17,415 nucleotides of DNA from JASFQI01 sp050115555 (GCA_050115555.1 JASFQI010000071.1:1-17415), one strand, 5' to 3'. Numbered from the stretch's first letter, positions 1 through 7,654 are shown. Numbers and translations: made by a program. The notes: a model not told the origin generated them from the sequence alone.

Positions 1-1158
1 AATCTTTTGATGGGCCTTTTCTCTCTCTATCCTATCGGAGACATCCTCCACCGTGCCCATTACACCCGCGATGCTGTTGTCGGCTACCCAAATGGGGGCG
101 AATGACACGGATCCGTAGAAAACAGATCCGTCCCGCCGTTTCTGACGGATTTCAAGCCCCATGACCACCTCTCCCCGGCAAACCCTTCGCCACAGGCTGT
201 CGAACTTGTCTCGATCCTCTTGCAAAACCGTAGGAAGGGGGTTACCGGTCACTTCTTCGGCCTGCCAGCCGAACAACCGCTCTGCCGAAGCCGTCCATAT
301 GGCCACCGTTTCCGACAGGTCAAGGCTGAAAAGCGCCACTGGCGAACAGGCGATCAGGGCGCTGTCTTCCTGGTTTTTCCGCTCCAGGTCTGCCATGCTT
401 TGCCGTATGGCGTCCCGCATGCGGCTTAAACTCAATGCCAGGTCCTTAAATTCCTTGGTGGGAGAGGCATAAATCTCCTGTGTCAGCTTCCCTTGGGCAA
501 TATTTGATGTGGCCTGAATCAGCCTGTTGACTGGGAGGATGACAACCCGGCGGACAAAGAGCCAGGCCGTGAAAAAAGCGGTCATGAACAGTAAAAGGAA
601 AAGGCCGACGGCATTGCCAATGGCAGCCATGAGCTTGTCATCGACAACGTTTCTGGGAAACCCTACATCTATGGTCCCCAGCAGCGCACTGTCCTTAGCC
701 ACGACAGGGACCAGGGTATGGTAAGTGTCTCCCAGCAGGATGGTATTTATTCCCCTGGATTTCAAGGCCGAACGCAACTCGGGATAGTCAAACTTCTTTT
801 TCCAGAACAGCTTGTTGTTGTGGGTGAGGATGTTCCCGTTTTCGTCAATGACGGAGACGAAAGCGACATGCATGTGTTGGTTGGCCTCGAATAGCTTTTT
901 GCATTCCAGGTAGGCGGATTCAAGTATGAGGTCAAGTTCTGCGAGGTTCCCGAAGAATTCGTATCTGGATTCCAGGAATACGCGGAGACTCTGGGCCAGG
1001 GTAACAGATCGCCACTCGATGGCTTCAAGGTAGTTTTTTCTGAAATTATGTAAATAGAGTAGTGAGCTGGTGAAAATAGTGATCAGAAATAACAGCGCGA
1101 TGAACATCATAATTTTTGAGTGCAAGGTGCGGCCGATCTGAAATCCGTGCGTTTCCAT
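1..1158 (-). CDS. Membrane sensor protein (periplasmic domain, HAMP, PAS), C-terminus cut off by window edge
   Basis: An uninterrupted frame of 386 codons runs from an ATG at 1158 to the left edge without a stop, so the gene is partial at its 3' end. Two hydrophobic segments (about residues 17-37 and 182-203) flank a periplasmic region of about 145 residues with a Cache-like look (VIDENGNILTH near 103-113). A HAMP-like linker follows at about 204-256, starting with RRVVILPVNRL. A PAS domain occupies about 263-380 and ends in GTVEDVSDRIEREK, after which a coiled linker starts. A histidine kinase or diguanylate cyclase output is expected beyond the edge but is not visible. The gene begins 31 bases after the DctP-like gene and on the same strand, so the binding protein may feed ligand information to this sensor. 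A GGAG lies about ten bases before the ATG; Met17 or Met18 are alternative starts. The output domain is unknown. Confidence 0.85.
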   Translation of the reverse strand, partial: METHGFQIGRTLHSKIMMFIALLFLITIFTSSLLYLHNFRKNYLEAIEWRSVTLAQSLRVFLESRYEFFGNLAELDLILESAYLECKKLFEANQHMHVAFVSVIDENGNILTHNNKLFWKKKFDYPELRSALKSRGINTILLGDTYHTLVPVVAKDSALLGTIDVGFPRNVVDDKLMAAIGNAVGLFLLLFMTAFFTAWLFVRRVVILPVNRLIQATSNIAQGKLTQEIYASPTKEFKDLALSLSRMRDAIRQSMADLERKNQEDSALIACSPVALFSLDLSETVAIWTASAERLFGWQAEEVTGNPLPTVLQEDRDKFDSLWRRVCRGEVVMGLEIRQKRRDGSVFYGSVSFAPIWVADNSIAGVMGTVEDVSDRIEREKAHQKI

Positions 1159-1189
1159 CCGATGACTGCTCCTGGTCTCCATGATACCT

Positions 1190-2248
1190 TTATTGCGCTT
1201 TTGAGCCCAGCGGGCCAAACCCCAGTCTCTTCTCCGCTGCCGCTGTGGCCTCCAGAACGCCCTGGACCCATTCATTGCCGATATTGGCATTCAGCCAATC
1301 CAGAGCGGATCTTCGGGTCAGTTCCCTGAACCTGCGTATTTCATCTTCCGATGGTTGGTAAATATCGACTCCCCGGGTCCTGAGATAGCGGATCCCTGAC
1401 ATTTCATTGGACACGGATAGCCCCCGGTTCACCGCGGCGGAAATCCTTTTTGCCTGGTTGAGAACGGTTTTCAGATCCTCGGGAAGGGTCTGGTACCAGG
1501 CGTCGTTCATCAAAAGAGTATAGATTCCGTAGACATGGGCGTCCAGAACAATATGGTTTTGGATGTTTTCCAGTTGGGGAATCATGAAAGTTGCAATGGA
1601 GTTTTCTTGACCGTCCACGATTCCCGATTCAATGGCCTCATAAAGCTTGGACCAGGATATGGGCACTGGACGCCCCCCGAGATCCGACACGATTTTCATG
1701 TGCAGGGGAGTTCCCATGGTCCGGATTCTCAACCCCTTCATATCTTCGGGGGAATGGATGGGTCGCTTATTATTGGAATAATGCCTGAATCCCCCGTTCT
1801 CGATCCAGAACAAGGGACGCATGCCGGTTTTCTCGGCCATATCCCTGATCAGCATCTGTCCAAAAGGCCCGTCCAGAACCTCCCATGCGATCTCTCTATG
1901 GGAAAATAGGTAGGGGATGGAAAAGACCTGAAGGGGCGGATAAATCGTGGCCAGGTGACCGCCCGCAAAATCCCTGGCATGAACCAGCCCGTCCTTGAGT
2001 TCTGCAAACACTTCCACTAATGATGCTCCAATCATCTGGGAATGAATCTCCACTTTAAACCGCCCCCGGGACCGGGTTTCCACCTCCTTTTTCAACACCT
2101 CAAAGGGAGTCCACGAATATCTGTTGTCCTTTTGAGGACTACCGAGAGCGATTTTCATCACATGGGTGGTCTGGCTCTGGCAGAACGCCCTTGTGCAGAA
2201 TACGACAGCTATCAGGATACTTAAAGCACTTATCACATACTTGTTCAT
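1190..2248 (-). CDS. dctP: TRAP-type solute-binding protein, DctP family
   Basis: This is a 352-residue periplasmic binding protein of the DctP/TRAP family. A signal peptide covers the first ~23 residues (hydrophobic ALSILIAVVF core). The family core follows: IALGSP near the start of the mature protein, an IPYLF segment, and the GLRIRTMGTPLHMKI stretch containing the arginine that in family members binds the substrate carboxylate. The VDGQENS segment is also typical. The length fits the family. The start was set at the ATG at 2248 because GGAGGG lies seven bases upstream and the signal peptide begins there; the in-frame ATG at 2263 would place that Shine-Dalgarno site inside the gene. No DctQ or DctM membrane subunit is in the window, and a sensor gene follows after 31 bases. 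It may therefore serve as a ligand receptor for that sensor rather than in transport; this is inference. The substrate is not readable, but organic acids are usual. Confidence 0.92.
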   Translation of the reverse strand: MNKYVISALSILIAVVFCTRAFCQSQTTHVMKIALGSPQKDNRYSWTPFEVLKKEVETRSRGRFKVEIHSQMIGASLVEVFAELKDGLVHARDFAGGHLATIYPPLQVFSIPYLFSHREIAWEVLDGPFGQMLIRDMAEKTGMRPLFWIENGGFRHYSNNKRPIHSPEDMKGLRIRTMGTPLHMKIVSDLGGRPVPISWSKLYEAIESGIVDGQENSIATFMIPQLENIQNHIVLDAHVYGIYTLLMNDAWYQTLPEDLKTVLNQAKRISAAVNRGLSVSNEMSGIRYLRTRGVDIYQPSEDEIRRFRELTRRSALDWLNANIGNEWVQGVLEATAAAEKRLGFGPLGSKAQ

Positions 2249-2255
2249 ATGCTGT

Positions 2256-2261
2256 CCCTCC
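2256..2261 (-). promoter_or_regulatory. Ribosome binding site deciding the dctP start
   Basis: GGAGGG on the minus strand lies seven bases before the ATG at 2248. It overlaps the second and third codons of the longer reading frame beginning at 2263, which argues against that longer start. Confidence 0.75.
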
Positions 2262-2404
2262 AAATAAAGGGCTGACAGCTTGAAGCATTGCCAACACTGG
2301 ATAAGAATTTAAGTACTCGTTTTGATATCCCAAAGTAGCTGATAAATATATAACCAAGGCAAATTGCAAATATTAGAAGTTTTTCTTCATGTTTAACTTG
2401 GAAT

Positions 2405-2506
2405 TCTCCGTAGCTTGCTACAGAAATGGCTCAGAATGAAGAAGCATTCCTTATTATCGGCGTAACGAAGTGAAGTCGACCTGATACTCCCCCGCTTGCT
2501 GCGGGG
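2405..2506. repeat. Pair of REP-like hairpins
   Basis: Two hairpins with related centres lie about 80 bases apart. The first has GTAGC-TT-GCTAC at 2410-2421, extended outward by an imperfect TTCT/AGAA stem. The second is CCCCGC-TTGCT-GCGGGG at 2490-2506. Both have TTGCT-like centres. The sequence between them (GAATGAAG, GAAGTGAAG) looks like the spacer of dispersed palindromic repeats I associate with deltaproteobacterial genomes. This is recognition by eye; the number of copies elsewhere in the genome is unknown from this window. Confidence 0.5.
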
Positions 2507-2783
2507 ATAGTTCATTGTTCTGCCGTTCTTAGTCGTGATGGAGTTTTGTCATCAGAGCAGAGCCCGCTCATCCCGATTTTGGGTTTGTCTAGATGTTGAG
2601 GAACAGGAATTGGCCTGGCCTATACGCCTCCATCAGGAGGGTGTTTGACAAGGAGTGGCCCGCAGTGCTGGGGAGAGGCGAGATACACATCGGTCGCCTC
2701 AGGATTCGGGCGCGGTTTCCATTGCCGGATATGCTCCCTGAATCTAACAAAATTTAGCACAAAACATCTCAGAAGTCAAAATG

Positions 2784-2803
2784 CCTTATGCTTTAACATA
2801 AGG
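2784..2803 (-). terminator. Possible weak terminator downstream of the histidine kinase
   Basis: A perfect seven-base stem CCTTATG/CATAAGG with a six-base loop lies about 50 bases after the kinase stop. On the minus strand it is followed by GCATTTTGAC, so only four Ts come after the stem. The stem is AU-rich and the T-run is short, so this is a weak call; it could act in both directions. Confidence 0.35.
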
Positions 2804-2855
2804 ATTTTCTTCAAGGAGGTGGCTTGGGAAACTCTTCGGGGAGTGCGTGATGGGG

Positions 2856-5564
2856 CTACTTGCGGTCGGGGAGGAGGAGGGTGAAGGTAGTGCCCTGGTT
2901 GGGCTCTGATTCAAAGGTGATCTCTCCGCCGTGCTCTTTGACCACCTTGTGGGTGACCGGGAGGCCGAGCCCGGTGCCCTTGTACCCCTTGGTGGTGAAG
3001 AAGTCGCTGAAGAGCCGGTCCCTGGTTTCCTGCTGAATGCCCGTTCCGTTGTCCTGGACCTCGAAGCGCACCCCCCATTCCTCGGGGCGGTCCGTGCGGA
3101 CGTGCACGGCGCCGTTACTCTCCATGATCCCTTCCAGGGTGCAGGCATCGATGGCGTTGCTCACCAGGTTGAGGAGGGCCCGGTGGATGCCGGTTCGATC
3201 CATGGGCACAGTAGGGAGGTCCGGGCTGAGGTCCTTTATAAGCTCTACATTGGCGGCCTTTGCGCGATCCTGCATGAGCTCCAGCACTTCCTCGACCAGC
3301 TCGTTCGGGTCCACGTCTTCGTAGCGGGGCTTGCGGTCCGTGGAGTAGGTGAGCATGTCCAGGACAATGGTGGAGATCTGGTCGACGTTTCGCTCCACCA
3401 TGTCCCAGCCCTGGGAGATGAGGGAGAGGTCCCCCTTTTCAATGGCCGAGTTGATCACATAGCCCCCGCCCCTGAGGCCGTTCAGGATGTTCTTGATGTA
3501 GTGGGCCAGGCCGGCCACGGTCTTTCCCACGGCGGCCATGCGCTCGGCCTGCTGCTTTTCCTTCTGGAGCCGCTGGATTTCCCGGAGATCCTGCACAAAG
3601 ACCACGCTCCCCATCTCGTTTCCGTTCTCATAGAGGAGGGTCCCGGAGAGGCGCACGGGGATGGCTTCTCCGTCCCGATTCAGGAGCTCGGACTCCATAT
3701 GGATGAGCTTGCCCGGAGGTCCGTACTGCTCCTTGTAAAAGGCCCGCAGCACGTTGCTGATGGTCCCCTTGGGGAGGATGTCCTGGTAGCTGAGCCGGCC
3801 CACGATCTCCTCGGGCTCGTACCCGAGGATGTTGGAGGCCCCGCGGTTGAAGATGACAATGGTCCCCTCGGGGTTGGTGGCGATGATGCCGTCGATGGAG
3901 TTGTGCACCAGGTTCTGGACAAACGCCTCACGGCGTTCGATCTCCCGGGTCATGCCCACGCGCTCGGAGACGTCCTGAAAGGTGACAATCGCGCCCTGGA
4001 TTTTCCCTTGATTGTCCCGGATGGGTGCAGCGGTGAAGAAGATGTGAACCCCTTCTTCCCCCACCTGATCAAAGAACGCCTCGGCCTCCCACGCCCCGTC
4101 GATGAGTGGGTTCCTTCGAAGGTTGTTGGGGGCATAGAGCTTCTGGATGGCTTCCTGGTCGTCTTCAATGATCAGGTCCGCGAGAGTGGGGCGGGGCTCG
4201 GGATAGAAGGGCTCCCATTGTCGATCCGTGCCGATCATCTCCTCGCCGGAAAATCCCGTGAGGACTTCGCAGGCCCGGTTCCAGAACGTGATGCGGTGGT
4301 TCCGGTCGAGCACGAGCACGGGCAAAGGGGATCCCTCGATGATTCCCTCGGCGTACTGCTTCTGGCCCATGATCTGCTGCTGGTAGGCCTGAAGCGCGCG
4401 CGTCCTCTCCTCGACCTGGGCCTCGAGCTTTTCCGAGTAAAGCTTGCGGGAGGCCTCCAGGCGCTTTCGCGCGGTGATGTCCCGCATCATCAGGAGGAAC
4501 ACGTTCTCGTCCTGGAGCCAGATGATGTCCGCTTCCACCGGCAGGGGGCGTTCGCCCCGGCGGAGGAACTCCATCTCCACGGTCACGGACTCCATGATCT
4601 GAAGGTCCTTCAGGTGGTTTTCCAGGATCTTTCGGGACACATCCCGGGCCAGCTCCCCGATGTTCCTGGAGCGCAGCTCCTCCCGGGGGTAGCCCAGCAT
4701 GTGGCATAGGCTCAGGTTGCACTCCTGAATGCGGCCTTCCGGGTCCAGCATGGCAATGCCCTCCCGGGCATGCTCGAGGAGCTTCGCGTACCGGGTGCGG
4801 GAGCGCTCGAGCTCGTTTTCCAGGCCCTTGCGGGCCGTGACGTCCCGCATGCTGACCAGGAAGCGTGCGGCCTCGCCGGCAGGACCCGGGAGGAGGCGGA
4901 ACGCGGCCTCGAAGTGCCGCTCCGTGCCGCGGTCCAGGTGTTGATACTCGCGGAAGGCGGTGCCTTCTCCGGACGCAGGGTCCTGCTCCAGGGGGCACTC
5001 AGGGGCAGGGCACGGGGCGGACCGCTCGTGAAAAATCTCATAGCAGGGTCGTCCCGTGAGCGGAGGCTTTCCCGGACCGGTGAAAAGCAGGGCAAACGCC
5101 TGGTTGGCAAGGTGAATCTCGTGCCCGGGCCCGATGACGCAGATGGGATCGGAGAGGCGGTTCAGGAGGCCTGTGCCTTCGAGGGCCTGGTTCTGACTTG
5201 GTTTCGCAGGCAGGGCCAGGAGCTGCATGGACGCCCGGAGGTCCATGAGGCCCACGCGCTCGGGGCGGTCGCGGTCGAGGCGGGCGAGAAGATCGGGATC
5301 GGCATTGCAGACGATCAGGAGATCCAGGTTGGGGAGTTGGAAAAGCCCGTGGGGATCGGTGAGGGTCTTCAGGCCTTTTTCCCGGGCTTCCTGCATGCCG
5401 GGTGCCGAGGGATCCGGGCCTGCCACACCGATGAGGTCCCATCCCAGTTTCCGGGCGGCCTCGCTGAAAAAGGGCTCGATGGACGGGGGCGAGCCCGGCC
5501 CGATCCCAAGGAGGGCCACATTCAGGCTGTTTCGACGGTTCAGTTGAGGGTCTCCCGAACACAT
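2856..5564 (-). CDS. Cytoplasmic multi-PAS histidine kinase with N-terminal Rossmann-like domain
   Basis: This 902-residue protein has no membrane segment. Residues ~13-118 resemble a nucleotide-binding Rossmann fold: a glycine-rich turn LLGIGPGSPP after a first beta strand, later LDLLIVCNADPDLL. Four PAS domains follow at about 132-245, 255-368, 402-535 and 545-665. A coiled coil between PAS2 and PAS3 (373-400) carries EAQVEERTRAL. The phosphoacceptor is His688 in GLAHYIKN. The catalytic domain has N-box NLVSNAIDA (799-807), G1 DNGTGI (838-843) and G2 GTGLGL (863-868), and ends normally at LLLPDRK. PAS1 contains a cysteine segment with C174, C185 and C190. The start overlaps the stop of the upstream response regulator by 25 bases, so translation is probably coupled and the two are partners. 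The signal may be cytoplasmic redox or nucleotide state, by inference from the domains. Confidence 0.93.
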   Translation of the reverse strand: MCSGDPQLNRRNSLNVALLGIGPGSPPSIEPFFSEAARKLGWDLIGVAGPDPSAPGMQEAREKGLKTLTDPHGLFQLPNLDLLIVCNADPDLLARLDRDRPERVGLMDLRASMQLLALPAKPSQNQALEGTGLLNRLSDPICVIGPGHEIHLANQAFALLFTGPGKPPLTGRPCYEIFHERSAPCPAPECPLEQDPASGEGTAFREYQHLDRGTERHFEAAFRLLPGPAGEAARFLVSMRDVTARKGLENELERSRTRYAKLLEHAREGIAMLDPEGRIQECNLSLCHMLGYPREELRSRNIGELARDVSRKILENHLKDLQIMESVTVEMEFLRRGERPLPVEADIIWLQDENVFLLMMRDITARKRLEASRKLYSEKLEAQVEERTRALQAYQQQIMGQKQYAEGIIEGSPLPVLVLDRNHRITFWNRACEVLTGFSGEEMIGTDRQWEPFYPEPRPTLADLIIEDDQEAIQKLYAPNNLRRNPLIDGAWEAEAFFDQVGEEGVHIFFTAAPIRDNQGKIQGAIVTFQDVSERVGMTREIERREAFVQNLVHNSIDGIIATNPEGTIVIFNRGASNILGYEPEEIVGRLSYQDILPKGTISNVLRAFYKEQYGPPGKLIHMESELLNRDGEAIPVRLSGTLLYENGNEMGSVVFVQDLREIQRLQKEKQQAERMAAVGKTVAGLAHYIKNILNGLRGGGYVINSAIEKGDLSLISQGWDMVERNVDQISTIVLDMLTYSTDRKPRYEDVDPNELVEEVLELMQDRAKAANVELIKDLSPDLPTVPMDRTGIHRALLNLVSNAIDACTLEGIMESNGAVHVRTDRPEEWGVRFEVQDNGTGIQQETRDRLFSDFFTTKGYKGTGLGLPVTHKVVKEHGGEITFESEPNQGTTFTLLLPDRK

Positions 5565-5944
5565 TTCAGGAGCCTGTCCGGATCCACAGGCTTTTCAAGG
5601 TACTCGGTGATTCGGGGCGGGCCCGGGGCGTCGCTGGAGGCCTCGATCCGCTTGAGAAAGGCATCCAGGTCGATTCCGGTCTCCCCGGCGACCCCGGTGA
5701 CCATGATGATGGGAATGTTTCGGAGCTCCTCCTCCTGCTGAAGGTCCGAGAGGAGGGCGATTCCGCTTTTCTGGGGCATCATGAGGTCCAGGAGGATCAG
5801 GTCGGGCCTGGTCTCGTGAATGCGCTCCAGGGCCTCCACCCCGTTTCGCGCCTCGTCCGTGGCATAGCCGTTGTCCCGAAGAAGGGTCGAGAGAAAGAGG
5901 ATCACGTCCGGGTCGTCGTCCACGATGAGAATGCGGTTGGCCAT
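5540..5944 (-). CDS. Single-domain (CheY-like) response regulator
   Basis: A 134-residue receiver domain with no output domain. Visible residues are the acidic pair D9-D10 in ILIVDDDPD, the phosphoacceptor Asp53 in LILLDLMMP, Thr83 in MVTG, and Lys118 in YLEKPV. The loop after MVTG is somewhat long (about 90-112, ending in PGPPRITEY) but the fold appears complete. The ATG at 5944 starts directly at the first beta strand. A longer frame extends to 6097, but its extra residues are arginine-rich, do not look like protein, and overlap a good promoter. No strong Shine-Dalgarno sequence precedes the ATG. The stop overlaps the kinase start, so it probably receives phosphate from that kinase. It must act through protein contact or a phosphorelay, since it has no DNA-binding part. 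Confidence 0.93.
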   Translation of the reverse strand: MANRILIVDDDPDVILFLSTLLRDNGYATDEARNGVEALERIHETRPDLILLDLMMPQKSGIALLSDLQQEEELRNIPIIMVTGVAGETGIDLDAFLKRIEASSDAPGPPRITEYLEKPVDPDRLLKCVRETLN

Positions 5945-6021
5945 GGTTGATTGTCCGTGTGAGGGTGAAGGTGAAAAGGATCGCACGCGTCTCTTGAAAG
6001 CGCTTTTCTCAGGGCGAAAAA

Positions 6022-6051
6022 AGAATAACCCAGCCAGGACGATGCCGTCAA
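6022..6051 (-). promoter_or_regulatory. Sigma-70-like promoter for the response regulator-kinase pair
   Basis: On the minus strand TTGACG (6051-6046) and TATTCT (6027-6022) are separated by 18 bases. They match the -35 consensus at five of six positions and the -10 at four of six. Transcription from here would give a leader of about 70 bases before the ATG at 5944. Confidence 0.55.
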
Positions 6052-6185
6052 GGTTGCGGAAGGCGTGGGCACGGGGCATCGGGCCCTTATCCGGCAAAGA
6101 AAATGCCCTGAATCCTGAGAGGACGAACTAAACCCGGTGAGGATCATCAAAGGCCCTGATCGGGAGAAGAAACCACACGCCACAG

Positions 6186-6214
6186 TTGACAGGGGCCGGG
6201 GCGATACATAACTT
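6186..6214 (+). promoter_or_regulatory. Sigma-70-like promoter for the sigma-54-dependent activator gene
   Basis: A perfect -35 box TTGACA at 6186-6191 is followed after 17 bases by TAACTT at 6209-6214, a weak -10 box. The predicted transcript would start near 6221, about 40 bases before the ATG at 6261. The same TTG could be misread as a start codon of a longer protein; the promoter reading is preferred. Confidence 0.45.
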
Positions 6215-6250
6215 CTTTCAGATTGGGCACTTCGAGCGGGGTGCCTCCCT

Positions 6251-6254
6251 GGAG
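6251..6254 (+). promoter_or_regulatory. Ribosome binding site deciding the activator start
   Basis: GGAG lies six bases before the ATG at 6261 and supports starting the activator there rather than at the TTG at 6186. Confidence 0.6.
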
Positions 6255-6260
6255 TTTCAG

Positions 6261-7634
6261 ATGAACCATGACCGTGAAAACCAGACCCAAATCATCCTGG
6301 ACAGCATTGCAGACGGCGTGTTCACGGTGGATATGGACTGGCGCATCACCTCTTTCAACCGGTCCGCAGAGCGCATCACCGGCATTACCCGGGAGGAGGC
6401 CATCGGCCGGCACTGCTGGGAGGTGTTCCGGGCGAGTATCTGCGAGACCCAGTGCGCCCTTCGGCACACCATGGAGACGGGCAGCCCGGTCCTGAATCAG
6501 TCGATCTTCATTGTCAACTCCGAGGGGGATCGCATCCCGGTGAGCATTTCAGCGGCCCTGCTTCGGGACAAGGAAGGTCAGGTGATCGGGGGGGTGGAGT
6601 CGTTCCGGGACCTGAGCGTGGTGGAGGCCCTGCGAAAGGAGCTCTCCGGCCGCCACAGCTTTCTGGACATCATCAGCAAGAACCGCGAGATGCAGCGGCT
6701 TTTCGGGATCCTGGAGCAGATCTCCGTGAGCAATATCACAGCGCTCCTTCAGGGAGAGAGCGGTACGGGCAAGGAGCTCTTTGCCAGGGCCATTCACTCG
6801 CTGAGCCCCCGCAAGGACGGGCCTTTCGTGGCCATCAACTGCGGCGCGCTCCCGGACACTCTTCTGGAGTCCGAGCTCTTCGGGTACAAGGCCGGCGCGT
6901 TTACGGATGCACGCAAAGACAAGCCCGGCCGGGTGGCGCTTGCAGAAGGCGGCACCCTGTTTCTGGACGAGATCGGCGATATCTCCCTGGCGCTTCAGGT
7001 CAGGCTGCTTCGATTCCTTCAGGACAGGGACTACCAACCCTTGGGGGGGACGCGTGCGGAAAAGGCGGATGTCCGGGTCGTGGTGGCCTCGCACAGGGAC
7101 CTGGAGACCATGGTTCATGAAGGGACGTTCCGCGAGGACCTCTTCTATCGCATCAACGTGGTTCGGCTGGTCCTGCCCCCGCTCCGGGACCGGAGGGAGG
7201 ACATCCCCCTTCTGGTGGAGCAGTTCGTGAAGAAGTTCAGCCGGTTGAACGGGAAGGAGATCCAGGGGGTGGCCCCGGAGGTGATCTCCCTTCTCATGGC
7301 GTACGATTTCCCCGGGAACATCCGGGAGTTGGAGAACATTATCGAGTATTCCACGGTGGTGTGCAAGAACGGGTGGCTCGGGCTGGAGCATCTGCCGGAC
7401 GATTTTCGGCAGCGAAGCGGCGTGGGGGCCGTGGCCGGGACCGGCACCTCAGGGGCGTCCCTGTCGTGGGACGAGGTCGAGCGAAACTTCCTCTTAGAGG
7501 CGCTGAAGCGAAACGACTGGAACCGATCGGCCACCGCCGATCAGCTCGGCATCCACCCGAGCACGCTGTGGCGTCGCATCAAAAGGCTCGATTTGACCCT
7601 TCCCGATCGAGACGGGAGAACGTCCAAGACGTAA
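6261..7634 (+). CDS. Sigma-54-dependent transcriptional activator (PAS - AAA+ - Fis HTH)
   Basis: A 457-residue enhancer-binding protein. A PAS domain at about 8-120 carries a three-cysteine segment (C52, C61, C65, within HCWEVFRASICETQCALR). The AAA+ domain has Walker A GESGTGKE (165-172), the sigma-54-contacting loop GAFTDA (212-217), Walker B GTLFLDEIGD (231-240) and the arginine-containing REDLFYRINV (291-300). A Fis-type helix-turn-helix lies at about 420-445 (NRSATADQLGIHPSTLWRR). There is no receiver domain, so PAS ligand or cofactor state, not phosphorylation, should control it. It is divergent from the response regulator-kinase pair and convergent with the Hdr cluster. It is a candidate activator of the Hdr cluster, but that operon's promoter lies outside the window and cannot be inspected. 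The start at 6261 follows GGAG. Confidence 0.95.
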   Translation: MNHDRENQTQIILDSIADGVFTVDMDWRITSFNRSAERITGITREEAIGRHCWEVFRASICETQCALRHTMETGSPVLNQSIFIVNSEGDRIPVSISAALLRDKEGQVIGGVESFRDLSVVEALRKELSGRHSFLDIISKNREMQRLFGILEQISVSNITALLQGESGTGKELFARAIHSLSPRKDGPFVAINCGALPDTLLESELFGYKAGAFTDARKDKPGRVALAEGGTLFLDEIGDISLALQVRLLRFLQDRDYQPLGGTRAEKADVRVVVASHRDLETMVHEGTFREDLFYRINVVRLVLPPLRDRREDIPLLVEQFVKKFSRLNGKEIQGVAPEVISLLMAYDFPGNIRELENIIEYSTVVCKNGWLGLEHLPDDFRQRSGVGAVAGTGTSGASLSWDEVERNFLLEALKRNDWNRSATADQLGIHPSTLWRRIKRLDLTLPDRDGRTSKT

Positions 7635-7654
7635 CCCCGCCTTTCCTTTCCGTC

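Larger units (their letters stand above)
2249..2855. other. 607-base non-coding stretch between dctP and the histidine kinase
   Basis: No convincing gene is visible on either strand. From left to right it holds an AT-rich leader for the DctP gene (about 2262-2400) in which I see no confident promoter. Two hairpins sharing a central CTTGCT-type loop lie at about 2405-2506. A short inverted repeat CCTCC/GGAGG sits at 2627-2640, and a hairpin at 2784-2803 may end the kinase transcript. Base composition is clearly lower in G+C than the kinase gene to its right, so the stretch marks a compositional border. Confidence 0.6.
5945..6260. other. Divergent intergenic region between response regulator and sigma-54 activator
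   Basis: This 316-base region separates two divergent transcription units. It holds a sigma-70-like promoter for each direction (described separately) and a perfect ten-base palindrome AAAGCGCTTT at 5997-6006. That palindrome lies just downstream of the minus-strand -10 box and could be an operator. I see no convincing sigma-54 promoter (GG/GC at -24/-12) and no RNA gene. Confidence 0.55.

Noticed and set aside
2139..2369. Possible 76-residue minus-strand protein upstream of and overlapping dctP
   Set aside because: It begins with TTG in an AT-rich leader, has no ribosome binding site, and overlaps the DctP signal peptide in another frame.
2627..2640. CCTCC/GGAGG inverted repeat as a terminator
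   Set aside because: Only a five-base stem with no T-run on either side.
2645..2884. Possible small plus-strand protein of 79 residues in the non-coding gap
   Set aside because: No ribosome binding site, no domain, and it ends antisense inside the kinase gene.
2931..4709. Plus-strand open frame of 592 residues opposite the histidine kinase
   Set aside because: Antisense shadow of PAS and kinase domains; no domain or start signal of its own.
5540..6097. Longer start for the response regulator
   Set aside because: The extra 51 residues are arginine- and serine-rich, unrelated to receiver domains, and overlap a good promoter.
6186..6260. TTG start giving a 482-residue activator
   Set aside because: The TTG is part of a perfect TTGACA -35 box with no Shine-Dalgarno site before it, while GGAG precedes the ATG at 6261.
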